Part shown: in pieces, positions 49,105 to 57,882 of the stretch | Layout of the letters: every line of letters begins with the position of its first letter | Position numbering within the stretch: the stretch's first letter is position 1 | Assembly: GCA_964588535.1 (NCBI GenBank) | Contig: CAZPQA010000005.1 | Coordinates: forward strand, 1-64,000 | Length of the DNA: 64,000 nt | From: NaphS2 sp964588535 | GTDB taxonomy: Bacteria > Desulfobacterota > DSM-4660 > Desulfatiglandales > Desulfatiglandaceae | Direction of reading: 5' to 3' | Notes under the pieces: generated by a model | What the model was told of the DNA's origin: nothing | Database searches by the model: none | Seen by the model: only the letters and a program-made list of their open reading frames with translations | Program-made: the position numbers and the translations under genes

Positions 49105-50808
49105 TCAGCTACTTTTTCCGGGAGAAGGCTCCGCAGCAAATTTCCGGAGCGCCTGGAAATAGGCAACGACCTCGGGCGGGATCGAGGTAAACCGAATCAT
49201 GTGGGTGTGTCCGTCTTTACCCAAACGCTTGATCACCTTCCCATAGAAGTCATTGGCCGGAAACTCATCGTCCACATCCCCCAAGTTCATCTTGAGGTTG
49301 GTTAGCAGCTCGACAGGCTCGTCCAGGGCAATCTCGACGCTTTTCTTCGAAAGCCGGATCACGAGCCCCTGTAGCCTTTCCCTCCCCACATGCTTGCCTT
49401 CAAGCATGGTGTAGCGAATGGGGATCTGTCGGGCGAGAGTGACCGGGGCCGGATCCTTTCCCTCAAGAATAAGGTTGTAGCTTCCGGCTATGCCGCCCAC
49501 CTCGTAAATCCTCAGTGGTATTTCTGATCCTTTTGGAAACACGTCCCGATGGGAGTCAATGCGTAAAACCTCACCCGCCTTTTTTCGCACTGATTCGGAG
49601 ATAAGGATCTGTCCACCCACCGTATATGACTCAATCCGGCTGGTCATGTTTACGCCGCTCCCGACCACAGAGTACTTGCTCCGCTTGCTCGAGCCGATGT
49701 TGCCAACAATCACTTCGGTCTCATTAAGACCAATTCCCATCTCCAACTCAGGAAGGGCCTCTGAACGGTTCTCCTTGTTTACCCGGGCCATAGCATTTTG
49801 CATGTCAATGGAACAGGCAATGGCTCGTTGGGTTCTGTCGGGCATCTCTTGCGGGGCGCCAAAGATGATAAGCAGGGCATCGCCTATAATCTCATTTATG
49901 GTGCCGTTGTATTTCAGGACCACCTCTACCATGACTTCGAAGTATAAGTTGAGCACCAGAACCACCTTTTCCGGTTCGAGACGCTCGGCAATGGCGGTAA
50001 AGCCCCTCAGGTCCGTCATCATGATGGTAACCTTGCGCCTCTCGCCCCCTAATTCAAGAGCCGATGGGTTCTCTATGAGGGAATTCATTACCTCGGTCGA
50101 GAGATAGCGGCCGAACATTTTTTTGAGCATTGTAGTCAAATCAGCGAGCTGGGCTTCACGGTCTCTCCAGCGAGTGATGATGTAGACAGACAGTGATAGA
50201 AACCCGAGATAAAAAATCAGGTAAGCGGGACCAATCACGAGAGCCCACAAGTTTGCGATCCTCTCGCCATCGTAATGCGGAGCCGCCATCAAAGGCGCGT
50301 ATGGGAAAAGGCCATACTGCGAGGCGATAATCGACCCTACCACAAGGAGCAGGGCAAAACCGAGTCCCACTAAAACCACGGGTATCTCGAACAGGAGAAA
50401 CGCCACGAAGCCTTGTCCCAAAAGCACCATGGCAGCAGGAGTGCTTAGCGGGCCGGCGCAGACAGCGGCGATTGCTTCTTGGCTCCACCATAAAAACACC
50501 GTCACGTAAACAAACGTACTATTTTCCGGTTTACGGTGCCGAAGCTGAAAACCGGCCACGAGAAGTATGCTCCAAGTGACCGTTAAACCCCAGCCAAGTG
50601 GCAAAAACTTCTTCATAAACACAGGGTCAAAGAACGGAACCTTCTCGGGATGGCTAATAAAATGGTGGAATAATAGGGTCACTAATGGTGCTAACAGCAC
50701 CCAAAAACAGATGATGAGCAGGCACTTATCGACTGTACTCCACTCCAAGGGGTTGCCGATTCGGTCGATCAGCTTTTTTGAGAGCGGAATCCTTTTGGGC
50801 TCTTCCAT
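49105..50808 (-). CDS. membrane adenylate/guanylate cyclase with C-terminal PilZ-like part
   Basis: Six or so hydrophobic segments fill the first ~220 residues (LLIICFWVLLAPLVTLLFH and others). The class III cyclase domain follows: VTIMMTDLRGFTAIAERLEP, NEIIGDALLIIFGAP and GIGLNETEVIVGNIGSSKRS (two metal-binding Asp present). The last ~110 residues (VIRLSKKSVEIALDEPVELL, NDFYGKVIKRLG) resemble a PilZ-type barrel, which would link cyclic-AMP and cyclic-di-GMP signals if functional. The ATG at 50808 has a GAGGAGG site. Confidence 0.85.
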   Translation of the reverse strand: MEEPKRIPLSKKLIDRIGNPLEWSTVDKCLLIICFWVLLAPLVTLLFHHFISHPEKVPFFDPVFMKKFLPLGWGLTVTWSILLVAGFQLRHRKPENSTFVYVTVFLWWSQEAIAAVCAGPLSTPAAMVLLGQGFVAFLLFEIPVVLVGLGFALLLVVGSIIASQYGLFPYAPLMAAPHYDGERIANLWALVIGPAYLIFYLGFLSLSVYIITRWRDREAQLADLTTMLKKMFGRYLSTEVMNSLIENPSALELGGERRKVTIMMTDLRGFTAIAERLEPEKVVLVLNLYFEVMVEVVLKYNGTINEIIGDALLIIFGAPQEMPDRTQRAIACSIDMQNAMARVNKENRSEALPELEMGIGLNETEVIVGNIGSSKRSKYSVVGSGVNMTSRIESYTVGGQILISESVRKKAGEVLRIDSHRDVFPKGSEIPLRIYEVGGIAGSYNLILEGKDPAPVTLARQIPIRYTMLEGKHVGRERLQGLVIRLSKKSVEIALDEPVELLTNLKMNLGDVDDEFPANDFYGKVIKRLGKDGHTHMIRFTSIPPEVVAYFQALRKFAAEPSPGKSS

Positions 50809-50823
50809 GCTCACCCCTCCTCT

Positions 50824-51243
50824 CTACAGTCGCAGGAAGTCCTGAACCGGATAAAGATAGCAAGTGCGCCAACTTATCTCTTTTTCAACCAAGCTGGTGA
50901 TATAGTCAATGAGTTGTTCTGCTTTCGAAATCCATGGCAGAACCTGCGATTCTTGAAACCTGACGAAATCGATGTAGTCACCCTCTTGACGTCTTTCAAA
51001 AAGATCATTGTAGGTCCGTGCCAAATTCTTCGGGATCGTACCTGCCTTCACATACTGCCTGTTGAATAGGCTGCGCACGCCAGTGTGCTTGGATGAGGAC
51101 AGACCGTGCCGTACAAGAAGAGCCGAGACCGCGTAGAAGCAGGCATAGTAGAGACGGTTCACACAGGCATTCCATCGGCCTGCATTTGCAAGAATACGAG
51201 CATCTTCCAGAGTCTCCTTCGCTCGGGCTATACGGTATAACAC
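50824..51243 (-). CDS. HEPN-domain protein
   Basis: The ~139-residue helical protein has AKETLEDARILANAGRWNAC and VNRLYYACFYAVSALLVRHG, the core of HEPN proteins, and a distal tail (FVRFQESQVLPWISKAEQLI). It starts with GTG at 51243. With the nucleotidyltransferase at 51263 it makes an MNT-HEPN toxin-antitoxin pair. Confidence 0.85.
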   Translation of the reverse strand: MLYRIARAKETLEDARILANAGRWNACVNRLYYACFYAVSALLVRHGLSSSKHTGVRSLFNRQYVKAGTIPKNLARTYNDLFERRQEGDYIDFVRFQESQVLPWISKAEQLIDYITSLVEKEISWRTCYLYPVQDFLRL

Positions 51244-51262
51244 CAGATCTTTGCTTCATTTG

Positions 51263-51577
51263 TCACAGTCTGATCCCTTCCTGCTGGACTCGCTGGTGAA
51301 ATGGTATGGCCTGATAGAGGTTACTATTCCATTCTCCACGGGTCCGCACAATCGAGGAGATGACTTCCCCAGATTCCCATTCTATTTCATAAAGTCTATG
51401 TCGAATCCGATCTGTACGTTCATCACCTAGAGGGCCATCAACCAGGATAAGGAAGTCCCAGTCTGACTCCGAGAGAGCATCGCCACGGGAGCGGGAACCG
51501 TAAAGAATAATCTCTGAATCAGGCTCCACTTCATAAACAACTTGCCTTATTTGTTCAATTAATTCATCTTGTTTCAT
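51263..51577 (-). CDS. MNT-type nucleotidyltransferase antitoxin
   Basis: The 104-residue protein has IILYGSRSRGDALSESDWDF, the GSxxxGxxxxxSDxD site of minimal nucleotidyltransferases. In MNT-HEPN modules it modifies and silences the HEPN toxin. It precedes the HEPN gene by about 20 nt on the same strand. Confidence 0.9.
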   Translation of the reverse strand: MKQDELIEQIRQVVYEVEPDSEIILYGSRSRGDALSESDWDFLILVDGPLGDERTDRIRHRLYEIEWESGEVISSIVRTRGEWNSNLYQAIPFHQRVQQEGIRL

Positions 51578-51673
51578 ATGATCACCTCATTTTTTTGGAG
51601 CCCTAACCATTTTGGCACCAAAAATGAGCCTTTTTCACAAACAAAATCGTATGGTTTTAGCCAGTTGGCGTGG

Positions 51674-51763
51674 TCAGATCCCATTCGCCTTAACCTCCCA
51701 TCCCTCGGGAATCTCCCCAATCCAATCAACCCTGCTGACCTTATATTTCTCGTAACGCTTCAT
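51674..51763 (-). pseudogene. 5' remnant of a type I restriction specificity gene (hsdS)
   Basis: A 29-residue frame reads MKRYEKYKVSRVDWIGEIPE GWEVKANGI and then stops. The part YKxSxVxWIGEIPEGWEV is the familiar start of HsdS target-recognition domains. It begins with the base that ends the Bro-N gene stop (TAATG). The rest of the gene, and hsdM and hsdR, are absent. The gap 51578-51673 has nothing further. Confidence 0.7.
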
Positions 51764-52626
51764 TATTTATCTTCCAGTGTGTTCTGCTCATTATCAGGCA
51801 ACTGATCGGACAGATAATTCTCTTTGGAGATAACAGATCGTCCTAACTCTTTTTCGGTATCTTTTCTGGCGTTGCCGGCAACCTTGCCGCCGCGTCTGGC
51901 AACCTGTCTGTTTTCGGGGAAAGTCTCCGGTTTTTCCTGTTGTGATATTTCTGTGGTGACCTTCTCGCCCAGCATGGTGAAGATCAGTTCCAGGTCGGTC
52001 ATATTGTCCCGCAGGTTGACCTTTGATTTGGCGGGGATATTCTTATGCTTTTTATACTCGCTTGGCGTCATACCAAAGGTGGCTCTGGAGATTTCAGCGG
52101 TCAGGATGGCGTAATCTTTCTGCTCTTTAATACCCCGTTCTTTCCATTCGTCTGTCAGGTTCTGGCGGATGGCCATGCCGCGTAAGCGTTTGTCAATCCA
52201 GTCCTTGGGGTATCCCTTTTGCTCGTAGAGGGTTTTCATTCTTTTCTGAGCAAGCTCCGGGTTTTCTATCTCCTGCACCCGCTCATAACCTACTGCTGCC
52301 AGCCACCGTTTGAAGGGTTCCGCTTTGGGGGAGGGGATGGATTGAATAATGCGGAAAAGGCCTTCAGTGTTGGCGCAGTCAGTTTTATATTTTTTGCCAT
52401 CAGCCGCTTGCAGTTTCAGCCCGTGACAATTTGTCACGACCTCGCTTCCTTCCTTAATAAGCCGTTGTTTGAGCTTACGCCAATAGGCTCCTGCGTCAAC
52501 ACTTTCTGTCAATACACGACACACATCAACAACCGAAAACCACCACTCCTCCTGATACCAGTCTCTGCGTATTTTCTGGCTCTCAAAAACGACAATCGCC
52601 GAGGTTTGTTTTTCCAAAGCAACCAT
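51763..52626 (-). CDS. Bro-N / DinD-like protein of an eroded restriction locus
   Basis: The 287-residue protein has a Bro-N-like N-terminus (WYQEEWWFSVVDVCRVLTES, YWRKLKQRL) and a middle with AVGYERVQEIENPELAQKRM and ERGIKEQKDYAILTAEISRA, as in DNA-damage-inducible DinD-type proteins often found between hsdM and hsdS. It ends with a tail RRGGKVAGNARKDTEKELG. The ATG at 52626 follows GGAGG. A role in DNA damage or phage control is not proven. Confidence 0.82.
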   Translation of the reverse strand: MVALEKQTSAIVVFESQKIRRDWYQEEWWFSVVDVCRVLTESVDAGAYWRKLKQRLIKEGSEVVTNCHGLKLQAADGKKYKTDCANTEGLFRIIQSIPSPKAEPFKRWLAAVGYERVQEIENPELAQKRMKTLYEQKGYPKDWIDKRLRGMAIRQNLTDEWKERGIKEQKDYAILTAEISRATFGMTPSEYKKHKNIPAKSKVNLRDNMTDLELIFTMLGEKVTTEISQQEKPETFPENRQVARRGGKVAGNARKDTEKELGRSVISKENYLSDQLPDNEQNTLEDK

Positions 52627-52840
52627 GATCAATCCTCCAGAACTGTTTTTTCTCCATGAAAATAGTGATGCCGATGGTGATCAGAAATGACGGGGCGAGG
52701 ATTTTGAGGGCGGGGTGATCCATGATGAAATTACCGATGAGACCGGCGATGACCAGTATATTGTCAACACCCAGGACCGGTTCCAGGCCGATCAACAGCA
52801 GTAGGGTCGCTACCGCATCGGCTATCCTGACACCCGCTCG
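52583..52840 (-). pseudogene. TerC-family membrane protein remnant
   Basis: One frame joins a TerC-like start (LLLLIGLEPVLGVDNILVIA) directly to a TerC-like end (MDHPALKILAPSFLITIGIT), with the middle of the protein missing and no good start codon. The family normally has seven or more membrane spans. Its 3' end overlaps the Bro-N gene start. Confidence 0.5.
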
Positions 52841-52849
52841 AGATCTCTG

Positions 52850-53446
52850 TTAATCGTGTTCTTTTACGTCAAACTCCGGAAGGCTTTCCACCTGGTCCTT
52901 GTCGATTTTAAGGTATACATCGCCGTCTTCATAACGGTCAATCTGATTGACAGGTACCGCAATATCCTTTTTGCCCCACAGGTGCCCCTCCACCAGAACA
53001 AGGTGCGTAATGCGACCGCTTTTCCCTTCCACCAGGAACTCGTCAACCTTTCCCACTCGTTCGTCTTTGGCGAAGACCTTTGCGCCCTTGTGTACCGCAA
53101 ACCCGCCGGCTGGAATGGCTTCACGCTCCACAAACATGGCTGCGGGTATGCCCGCATACCAACCCTCCTGCTCGGCCATGTAAAGCATAATATTGGACGG
53201 GATGTAGTCTTCCTGGATGAAATGCTTCATTTTCTGAAGCTTTTTCTTGTCGATTCTGAGTTCTACCGTATCATGATCAGCGGTTTTCACAAATTTTTCC
53301 GGAATCAGGCGCAGGGTGTTTGCAATGTCGTGTTCTTTGACCACCAGGTATGTAACCCTTTCCGCCTGGGGATTGACGATAATATTTTCCAGGCGGCCGA
53401 TACGGCCATCGGTACAGTCAACATGTGCTTTTAAATGAAGATCCAT
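52850..53446 (-). CDS. PRC-barrel domain protein
   Basis: The 198-residue protein has two PRC-barrel-like halves: CTDGRIGRLENIIVNPQAER with VTYLVVKEHD, and KDERVGKVDEFLVEGKSGRI with THLVLVEGHLWGKKDIAVP. PRC barrels bind partner proteins or RNA, for example RimM and photosynthetic reaction-centre subunit H. Its role is not clear; it lies after the mutase operon. Confidence 0.85.
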   Translation of the reverse strand: MDLHLKAHVDCTDGRIGRLENIIVNPQAERVTYLVVKEHDIANTLRLIPEKFVKTADHDTVELRIDKKKLQKMKHFIQEDYIPSNIMLYMAEQEGWYAGIPAAMFVEREAIPAGGFAVHKGAKVFAKDERVGKVDEFLVEGKSGRITHLVLVEGHLWGKKDIAVPVNQIDRYEDGDVYLKIDKDQVESLPEFDVKEHD

Positions 53447-53499
53447 GGGGTTTCCTCCATCAGGGGGTTTCAGAATTCCAAGTGGGTCAAAGCAGTTAC

Positions 53500-53904
53500 T
53501 TACTGAACGGGTGCATGATGCTCTATGTACGAGATGATGTCCGTCGTCGTGGTACCCGGTCCGAACACCTCGGTGATGCCGGCTTCCTTGAGTGCAGGGA
53601 TGTCCTCGTCGGGGATGATGCCTCCTCCCAGGACCAGCATGTCGTTTACGCCTTTTTCTTTCAACAGTTCCATCACCTTGGGGAAAAGGTAATCATGGGC
53701 GCCGCTCAAGATGCTCATGGCAATAACATCCACATCTTCCTGTACGGCAGCTTCCACGATCTGTGTGGGCGTTTGCCGCAAACCCGTGTAGACCACCTCC
53801 ATACCCGCATTCATGAGGGCTAATGCCACCACCTTGATTCCCCTGTCATGACCATCGAGCCCCGGCTTTGCCGCCAGGATCCTGATTTTTTTTGCTTTAT
53901 CCAT
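53500..53904 (-). CDS. methylmalonyl-CoA mutase B12-binding subunit
   Basis: The 134-residue protein has AAKPGLDGHDRGIKVVALAL (DxHxxG, lower cobalt ligand histidine), AVQEDVDVIAMSILSGAHDY, and GGGIIPDEDIPALKEAGI, all standard in B12-binding domains of acyl-CoA mutases. It starts at an ATG with a GGAGA site. It lies 19 nt downstream of the large-subunit gene and completes the mutase. Confidence 0.95.
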   Translation of the reverse strand: MDKAKKIRILAAKPGLDGHDRGIKVVALALMNAGMEVVYTGLRQTPTQIVEAAVQEDVDVIAMSILSGAHDYLFPKVMELLKEKGVNDMLVLGGGIIPDEDIPALKEAGITEVFGPGTTTTDIISYIEHHAPVQ

Positions 53905-53923
53905 TGTTTTGTCTCCTGTCTGA

Positions 53924-55603
53924 TTACCCCAGCGTGTTAATGGCCTGGTATTCGCCGAATACGCCGCGCAGCACGTCACAGATTTCACCCAGTGTGGCAT
54001 AGCCTCTCACGGCTTCCATAATCAGGGGCATGAGGTTGTCGTTTCCGCGGGCGCCCTGATCCAGTGCCGCCAGTGCATTCTTAACGCTTTCGTTGTTTCT
54101 CTCCGCTTTTAGTTTCCCGAGACGTTCCACCTGCCGGGTTCGAACCGCCGGGTCCACCCGCAACAGATTTTTGGGCTTCTCCTCCTCCATTTGAAAGCGG
54201 TTGAGCCCCACAACGATGCGTTCGTCCTTTTCAATTTCCCGCTGGTAGGCATACGCACTGTCCTGGATCTCCCGTTGAACGTATCCCTGTTCAATGGCGG
54301 CGGGCGCTCCGCCCATTTTGTCGATTTTCCGGATATAGTCGTAGGCCCGGTCGTAGATTTCACGGGTTAGGCTTTCAACGTAATAGGCGCCGGCCAGGGG
54401 ATCCACCGTGTCGGTCGCGCCGGTTTCATAGGCGATCATCTGCTGGGTTTTCAGCGCAATCTGTACCGATTCTTCCGAAGGAAGGCTCAATGCCTCGTCC
54501 ATGGAGTTGGTGTGCAGGCTCTGGGTGCCCCCCAGGACGGCGGAAAGGGCCTGATACGCCACTCGAACAATATTGTTTTTGGGCTGCTGGGCGGTCAGGG
54601 TGCATCCCGCGGTCTGCGTATGAAACCGGATCATCATGCTCTTGGGGTTTTTGGCGTGAAACCGCTCTTTCATGATGTTGGCCCACAACTTCCGGGCGGC
54701 CCGGTATTTGGCCACTTCTTCCAGGAAGTCCAGGTGGGCGTTGAAGAAAAACGAGAGCCTGGGGCCGAATTTGTCCACGTCCAGGCCGGCTTTTAGCGCC
54801 GCGTCCACATAGGCGATGCCGTTGGCCAGGGTAAAAGCGATTTCCTGCACGGCCGTTGAACCAGCTTCCCGAATGTGATACCCGCTGATGCTGATGGTGT
54901 TCCAGAGGGGCACCTTTTCGGCGCAATAGGAGAAGATATCCGTGATGATGCGCATGGAAGGTTTCGGAGGATAAATATAGGTGCCGCGAGACGAATACTC
55001 CTTTAAGATATCGTTCTGGATGGTGCCTTTCAGCTGTTTGGGATCTGCCCCCTGTTTTTCAGCCACCACGATGTACATGGCCAGCAACACGGCAGCCGGC
55101 GCATTGATGGTCATGGAGGTGCTGACCTTTTCAAGGGGGATCTCCTGAAACAGGGTTTCCACATCCGCCAGAGAGTCGATGGCCACGCCGACCTTTCCCA
55201 CCTCTCCGATGGATATTTCATTGTCCGAATCGTATCCGATCTGGGTGGGAAGGTCAAAGGCCACCGATAGTCCGGTCTGGCCCTGGTCCAGGAGGAAGCG
55301 GTAGCGTTTGTTGGACTCCTCGGCGGAGGCAAACCCTGCATACTGCCGCATGGTCCAGAACCGTCCCCGGTACATGGTGGGCTGTACCCCCCGGGTATAG
55401 GGGTATTCACCTGGGAACCCAAGGTCATCAGCATAATTTTCCGCCGGATTATCCATGGGGGTATAGAGCCTCTTGATGGGAATCCCGGAGGTATTCACAA
55501 ACTCCGGTTTTCGTTCCGGCCGTTTTTCGACTTTCTGGTCCACTGCTTCGGACCATTTTTCTAAAGCACCGGCCAGCGATGCCTGGTTTTTTTCGTCAAA
55601 CAT
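53924..55603 (-). CDS. mcmA: methylmalonyl-CoA mutase large (catalytic) subunit
   Basis: The 559-residue protein has PYTRGVQPTMYRGRFWTMRQ, YAGFASAEESNKRYRFLLDQ, GLSVAFDLPTQIGYDSDN, TAGCTLTAQQPKNNIVRVAY and SLHTNSMDEALSLPSEESVQ: the TIM-barrel catalytic part of the mutase. It rearranges methylmalonyl-CoA to succinyl-CoA by a B12 radical mechanism. The B12-binding part is a separate gene (53500). Start: the ATG at 55603 follows GGAGGTTC. Confidence 0.96.
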   Translation of the reverse strand: MFDEKNQASLAGALEKWSEAVDQKVEKRPERKPEFVNTSGIPIKRLYTPMDNPAENYADDLGFPGEYPYTRGVQPTMYRGRFWTMRQYAGFASAEESNKRYRFLLDQGQTGLSVAFDLPTQIGYDSDNEISIGEVGKVGVAIDSLADVETLFQEIPLEKVSTSMTINAPAAVLLAMYIVVAEKQGADPKQLKGTIQNDILKEYSSRGTYIYPPKPSMRIITDIFSYCAEKVPLWNTISISGYHIREAGSTAVQEIAFTLANGIAYVDAALKAGLDVDKFGPRLSFFFNAHLDFLEEVAKYRAARKLWANIMKERFHAKNPKSMMIRFHTQTAGCTLTAQQPKNNIVRVAYQALSAVLGGTQSLHTNSMDEALSLPSEESVQIALKTQQMIAYETGATDTVDPLAGAYYVESLTREIYDRAYDYIRKIDKMGGAPAAIEQGYVQREIQDSAYAYQREIEKDERIVVGLNRFQMEEEKPKNLLRVDPAVRTRQVERLGKLKAERNNESVKNALAALDQGARGNDNLMPLIMEAVRGYATLGEICDVLRGVFGEYQAINTLG

Positions 55604-55648
55604 AGGCGAACCTCCATTCTTCCTGTCCCGTTTAACCGGGATCATTTT

Positions 55649-56524
55649 TCAAGCGTTTTTCATAACTTCCAGGGCGGTCTCCCCCAGATGGGAAAGGCTG
55701 GGGGCCACGGTGATGCCCGCCTGTTCCAGGGCCTTGATCTTGTCTTCGGCTTTCCCCTGTCCACCGGAGATAATGGCGCCCGCATGGCCCATCCGTTTTC
55801 CGGGGGGCGCGGTCTGTCCTGCGATAAAGGCCACCACCGGCTTGTTAATGGACGCCTTGATAAATTCGGCGGCTTCTTCTTCAGCAGTCCCCCCGATCTC
55901 CCCGATCAAAACCACCCCTTCCGTGCCCGGGTCTTCCTGAAAACGTTTGAGATGGTCGATAAAGGTGCTGCCGATAATCGGATCTCCACCGATGCCGATG
56001 CAGGTGGACTGACCCATGCCGACCAGGGTCAGCTGGTATACCACTTCATAGGTGAGGGTTCCACTTCGGGATATGACGGCCATGTTCCCAGGTTTGTGAA
56101 TGTTTCCCGGCATGATGCCCACCTTGGTTTTGCCGGGGGAAATGATGCCGGGGCAGTTGGGACCGATCAAAACGGTGTCACTCCCCTTCAGGCAACGGCT
56201 CACTTTTACCATGTCCAGGGTGGGAATCCCCTCCGTAATACACACAATCACCTTGATATCGCTATAAATGGACTCCAAAACCGCATCCGCTGCAAAGGGC
56301 GGCGGAACAAAGACGATTGACACATCGGCGCCTTCCTTTTCCACAACCTCTCCCACCGTGTTAAACACGGGCACCCCTTCAACGGCTTGACCCCCTTTTC
56401 CCGGTGAGACGCCGCCCACCACATTCGTGCCGTAGGCCAGCATCTGTTGGGTATGAAAAGTACCTTCACGGCCGGTCATGCCCTGGACCACAATTCTGCT
56501 GTTTTCATCAACGAGTATGCTCAT
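55649..56524 (-). CDS. sucD: succinyl-CoA synthetase alpha subunit
   Basis: The 291-residue protein has VQGMTGREGTFHTQQMLAYG, VFVPPPFAADAVLESIYSDI, GPNCPGIISPGKTKVGIMPG, SRSGTLTYEVVYQLT and GHAGAIISGGQGKAEDKIKA; the phospho-histidine lies in GHAGAI. It links succinyl-CoA to ATP or GTP formation. The gap to sucC is almost filled by a palindromic repeat (56542-56702). Confidence 0.96.
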   Translation of the reverse strand: MSILVDENSRIVVQGMTGREGTFHTQQMLAYGTNVVGGVSPGKGGQAVEGVPVFNTVGEVVEKEGADVSIVFVPPPFAADAVLESIYSDIKVIVCITEGIPTLDMVKVSRCLKGSDTVLIGPNCPGIISPGKTKVGIMPGNIHKPGNMAVISRSGTLTYEVVYQLTLVGMGQSTCIGIGGDPIIGSTFIDHLKRFQEDPGTEGVVLIGEIGGTAEEEAAEFIKASINKPVVAFIAGQTAPPGKRMGHAGAIISGGQGKAEDKIKALEQAGITVAPSLSHLGETALEVMKNA

Positions 56525-56541
56525 AATCAGTCTTTCCCCTT

Positions 56542-56702
56542 AGGGCCTCGGCAAAAAATAATTGGGCAAGATTGCGCCGAATTTTGGTTCGTATGCAAGG
56601 CGCATCCGCCAGTGCATATTGGTGGATATGTGCCGGTGGATGTAACGCAGTAGACGAGCCAAAAGACAAGCAAGATGTTTAATTATTTATTGTCGAGGCC
56701 CT
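56542..56702. repeat. 161-bp palindromic dispersed repeat, copy 2
   Basis: Same terminal inverted repeats (AGGGCCTCGGCAAAAAATAA at the left) and same internal hairpin as copy 1 (30799-30960). Its right end provides the last codons and stop of sucC (GLDNK). Confidence 0.85.
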
Positions 56703-57864
56703 TAACCTGTCCGGCCACATGGTCCGCCGCTTCAGCCAGATCTTTTGCCAACAGGAATGATAAATCGGAATTTTCCAGTATTTTCCGGCCTTCTTCCACA
56801 TTGGTGCCTTCGAGTCTTACGATTAACGGTACCTCAATTTGATTTTTTTTGGCCGCGGCCACCACGCCCCTGGCCAGGATGTCACACCGCAAAATACCGC
56901 CGAAAATGTTAACCAGTATCGCTTTGACCCGTGGATCCTTCAAGATGATTTCAAACCCTTTGGCAATCATCTCTTCATTGGCACCGCCCCCTGCATCCAG
57001 AAAATTGGCCGGTTCTGCGCCGGCCGCTTTGATCAAATCGAGGGTGGCCATGGCCAGACCTGCGCCGTTGACCATGGCCCCGATGTTGCCGTCCAGGCGG
57101 ATGTAGTTGAGGTTGTACTGCTTTGCCATCAAATCCAGGGGATCCTCTTCGCTGGGGTCATCCAGGGCCAGCAGGTCTTTATGCCGGAAGAGGGCGTTAT
57201 CGTCCAGATTCATCTTGGCATCAACGGCAAAAACCTGGTCGCCTGCTGCAATGATCAGGGGGTTGATTTCAACCAGGGAGCAGTCCAGGGAGATGAATAC
57301 ATTGTAGATTTTAGCCATCACCGACATCAACCGTTTGACGACCGCGGGGGCCGGTAGGGGATCGAGTCTGTAGATCAGGTTTCGTGACTGGTAAGGGAGC
57401 CAGCCGGTGGCCGGGTCCACATATTCCTTCCAGATCAATTCCGGCGTTTCTTTGGCCACCTCCTCGATTTCCATGCCGCCGGCCTGGCTGAAAATCATTG
57501 CCGGCAACCCCATTTTGCGATCAATGACCATGCCCAGGTAAAGCTCCCTTTCGATGTTTACCCCCTGTTCCACGAGGACTTTGTGGACCTTAACACCACC
57601 CGGTCCTGTCTGTGGGGTCACCAGTGAGGTTTTGAGCAGTGATTCCGTTGTGGCAACCACCTCACGGGGGTCATGAACCACTTTGACGCCGCCCCCTTTA
57701 CCACGTCCCCCGGCATGTACCTGGGCTTTGACGACCCATGGCTGCCCGGCGATAACCCGGCTTGCCTGGGTGGCTTCATCCGGAGAGGTTACCACCTGAC
57801 CTTCCGGTACCGGAACGCCGGCCTGCCTGAGAATGTCTTTTGCCTGATATTCATGAATTTTCAT
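56683..57864 (-). CDS. sucC: succinyl-CoA synthetase beta subunit
   Basis: The 393-residue protein starts MKIHEYQAKDILRQAGVPVP and has the ATP-grasp lysine segment VVKAQVHAGGRGKGGGVKVV, SLVEINPLIIA, DAKMNLDDNALFRH and LVNIFGGILRCDILARGVV. Together with SucD it makes ATP or GTP from succinyl-CoA. The C-terminal GLDNK and the stop come from the repeat element, so the end of the protein was altered when it inserted. Confidence 0.96.
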   Translation of the reverse strand: MKIHEYQAKDILRQAGVPVPEGQVVTSPDEATQASRVIAGQPWVVKAQVHAGGRGKGGGVKVVHDPREVVATTESLLKTSLVTPQTGPGGVKVHKVLVEQGVNIERELYLGMVIDRKMGLPAMIFSQAGGMEIEEVAKETPELIWKEYVDPATGWLPYQSRNLIYRLDPLPAPAVVKRLMSVMAKIYNVFISLDCSLVEINPLIIAAGDQVFAVDAKMNLDDNALFRHKDLLALDDPSEEDPLDLMAKQYNLNYIRLDGNIGAMVNGAGLAMATLDLIKAAGAEPANFLDAGGGANEEMIAKGFEIILKDPRVKAILVNIFGGILRCDILARGVVAAAKKNQIEVPLIVRLEGTNVEEGRKILENSDLSFLLAKDLAEAADHVAGQVKGLDNK

Positions 57865-57882
57865 GGGTGATCCTTCTGTTTT

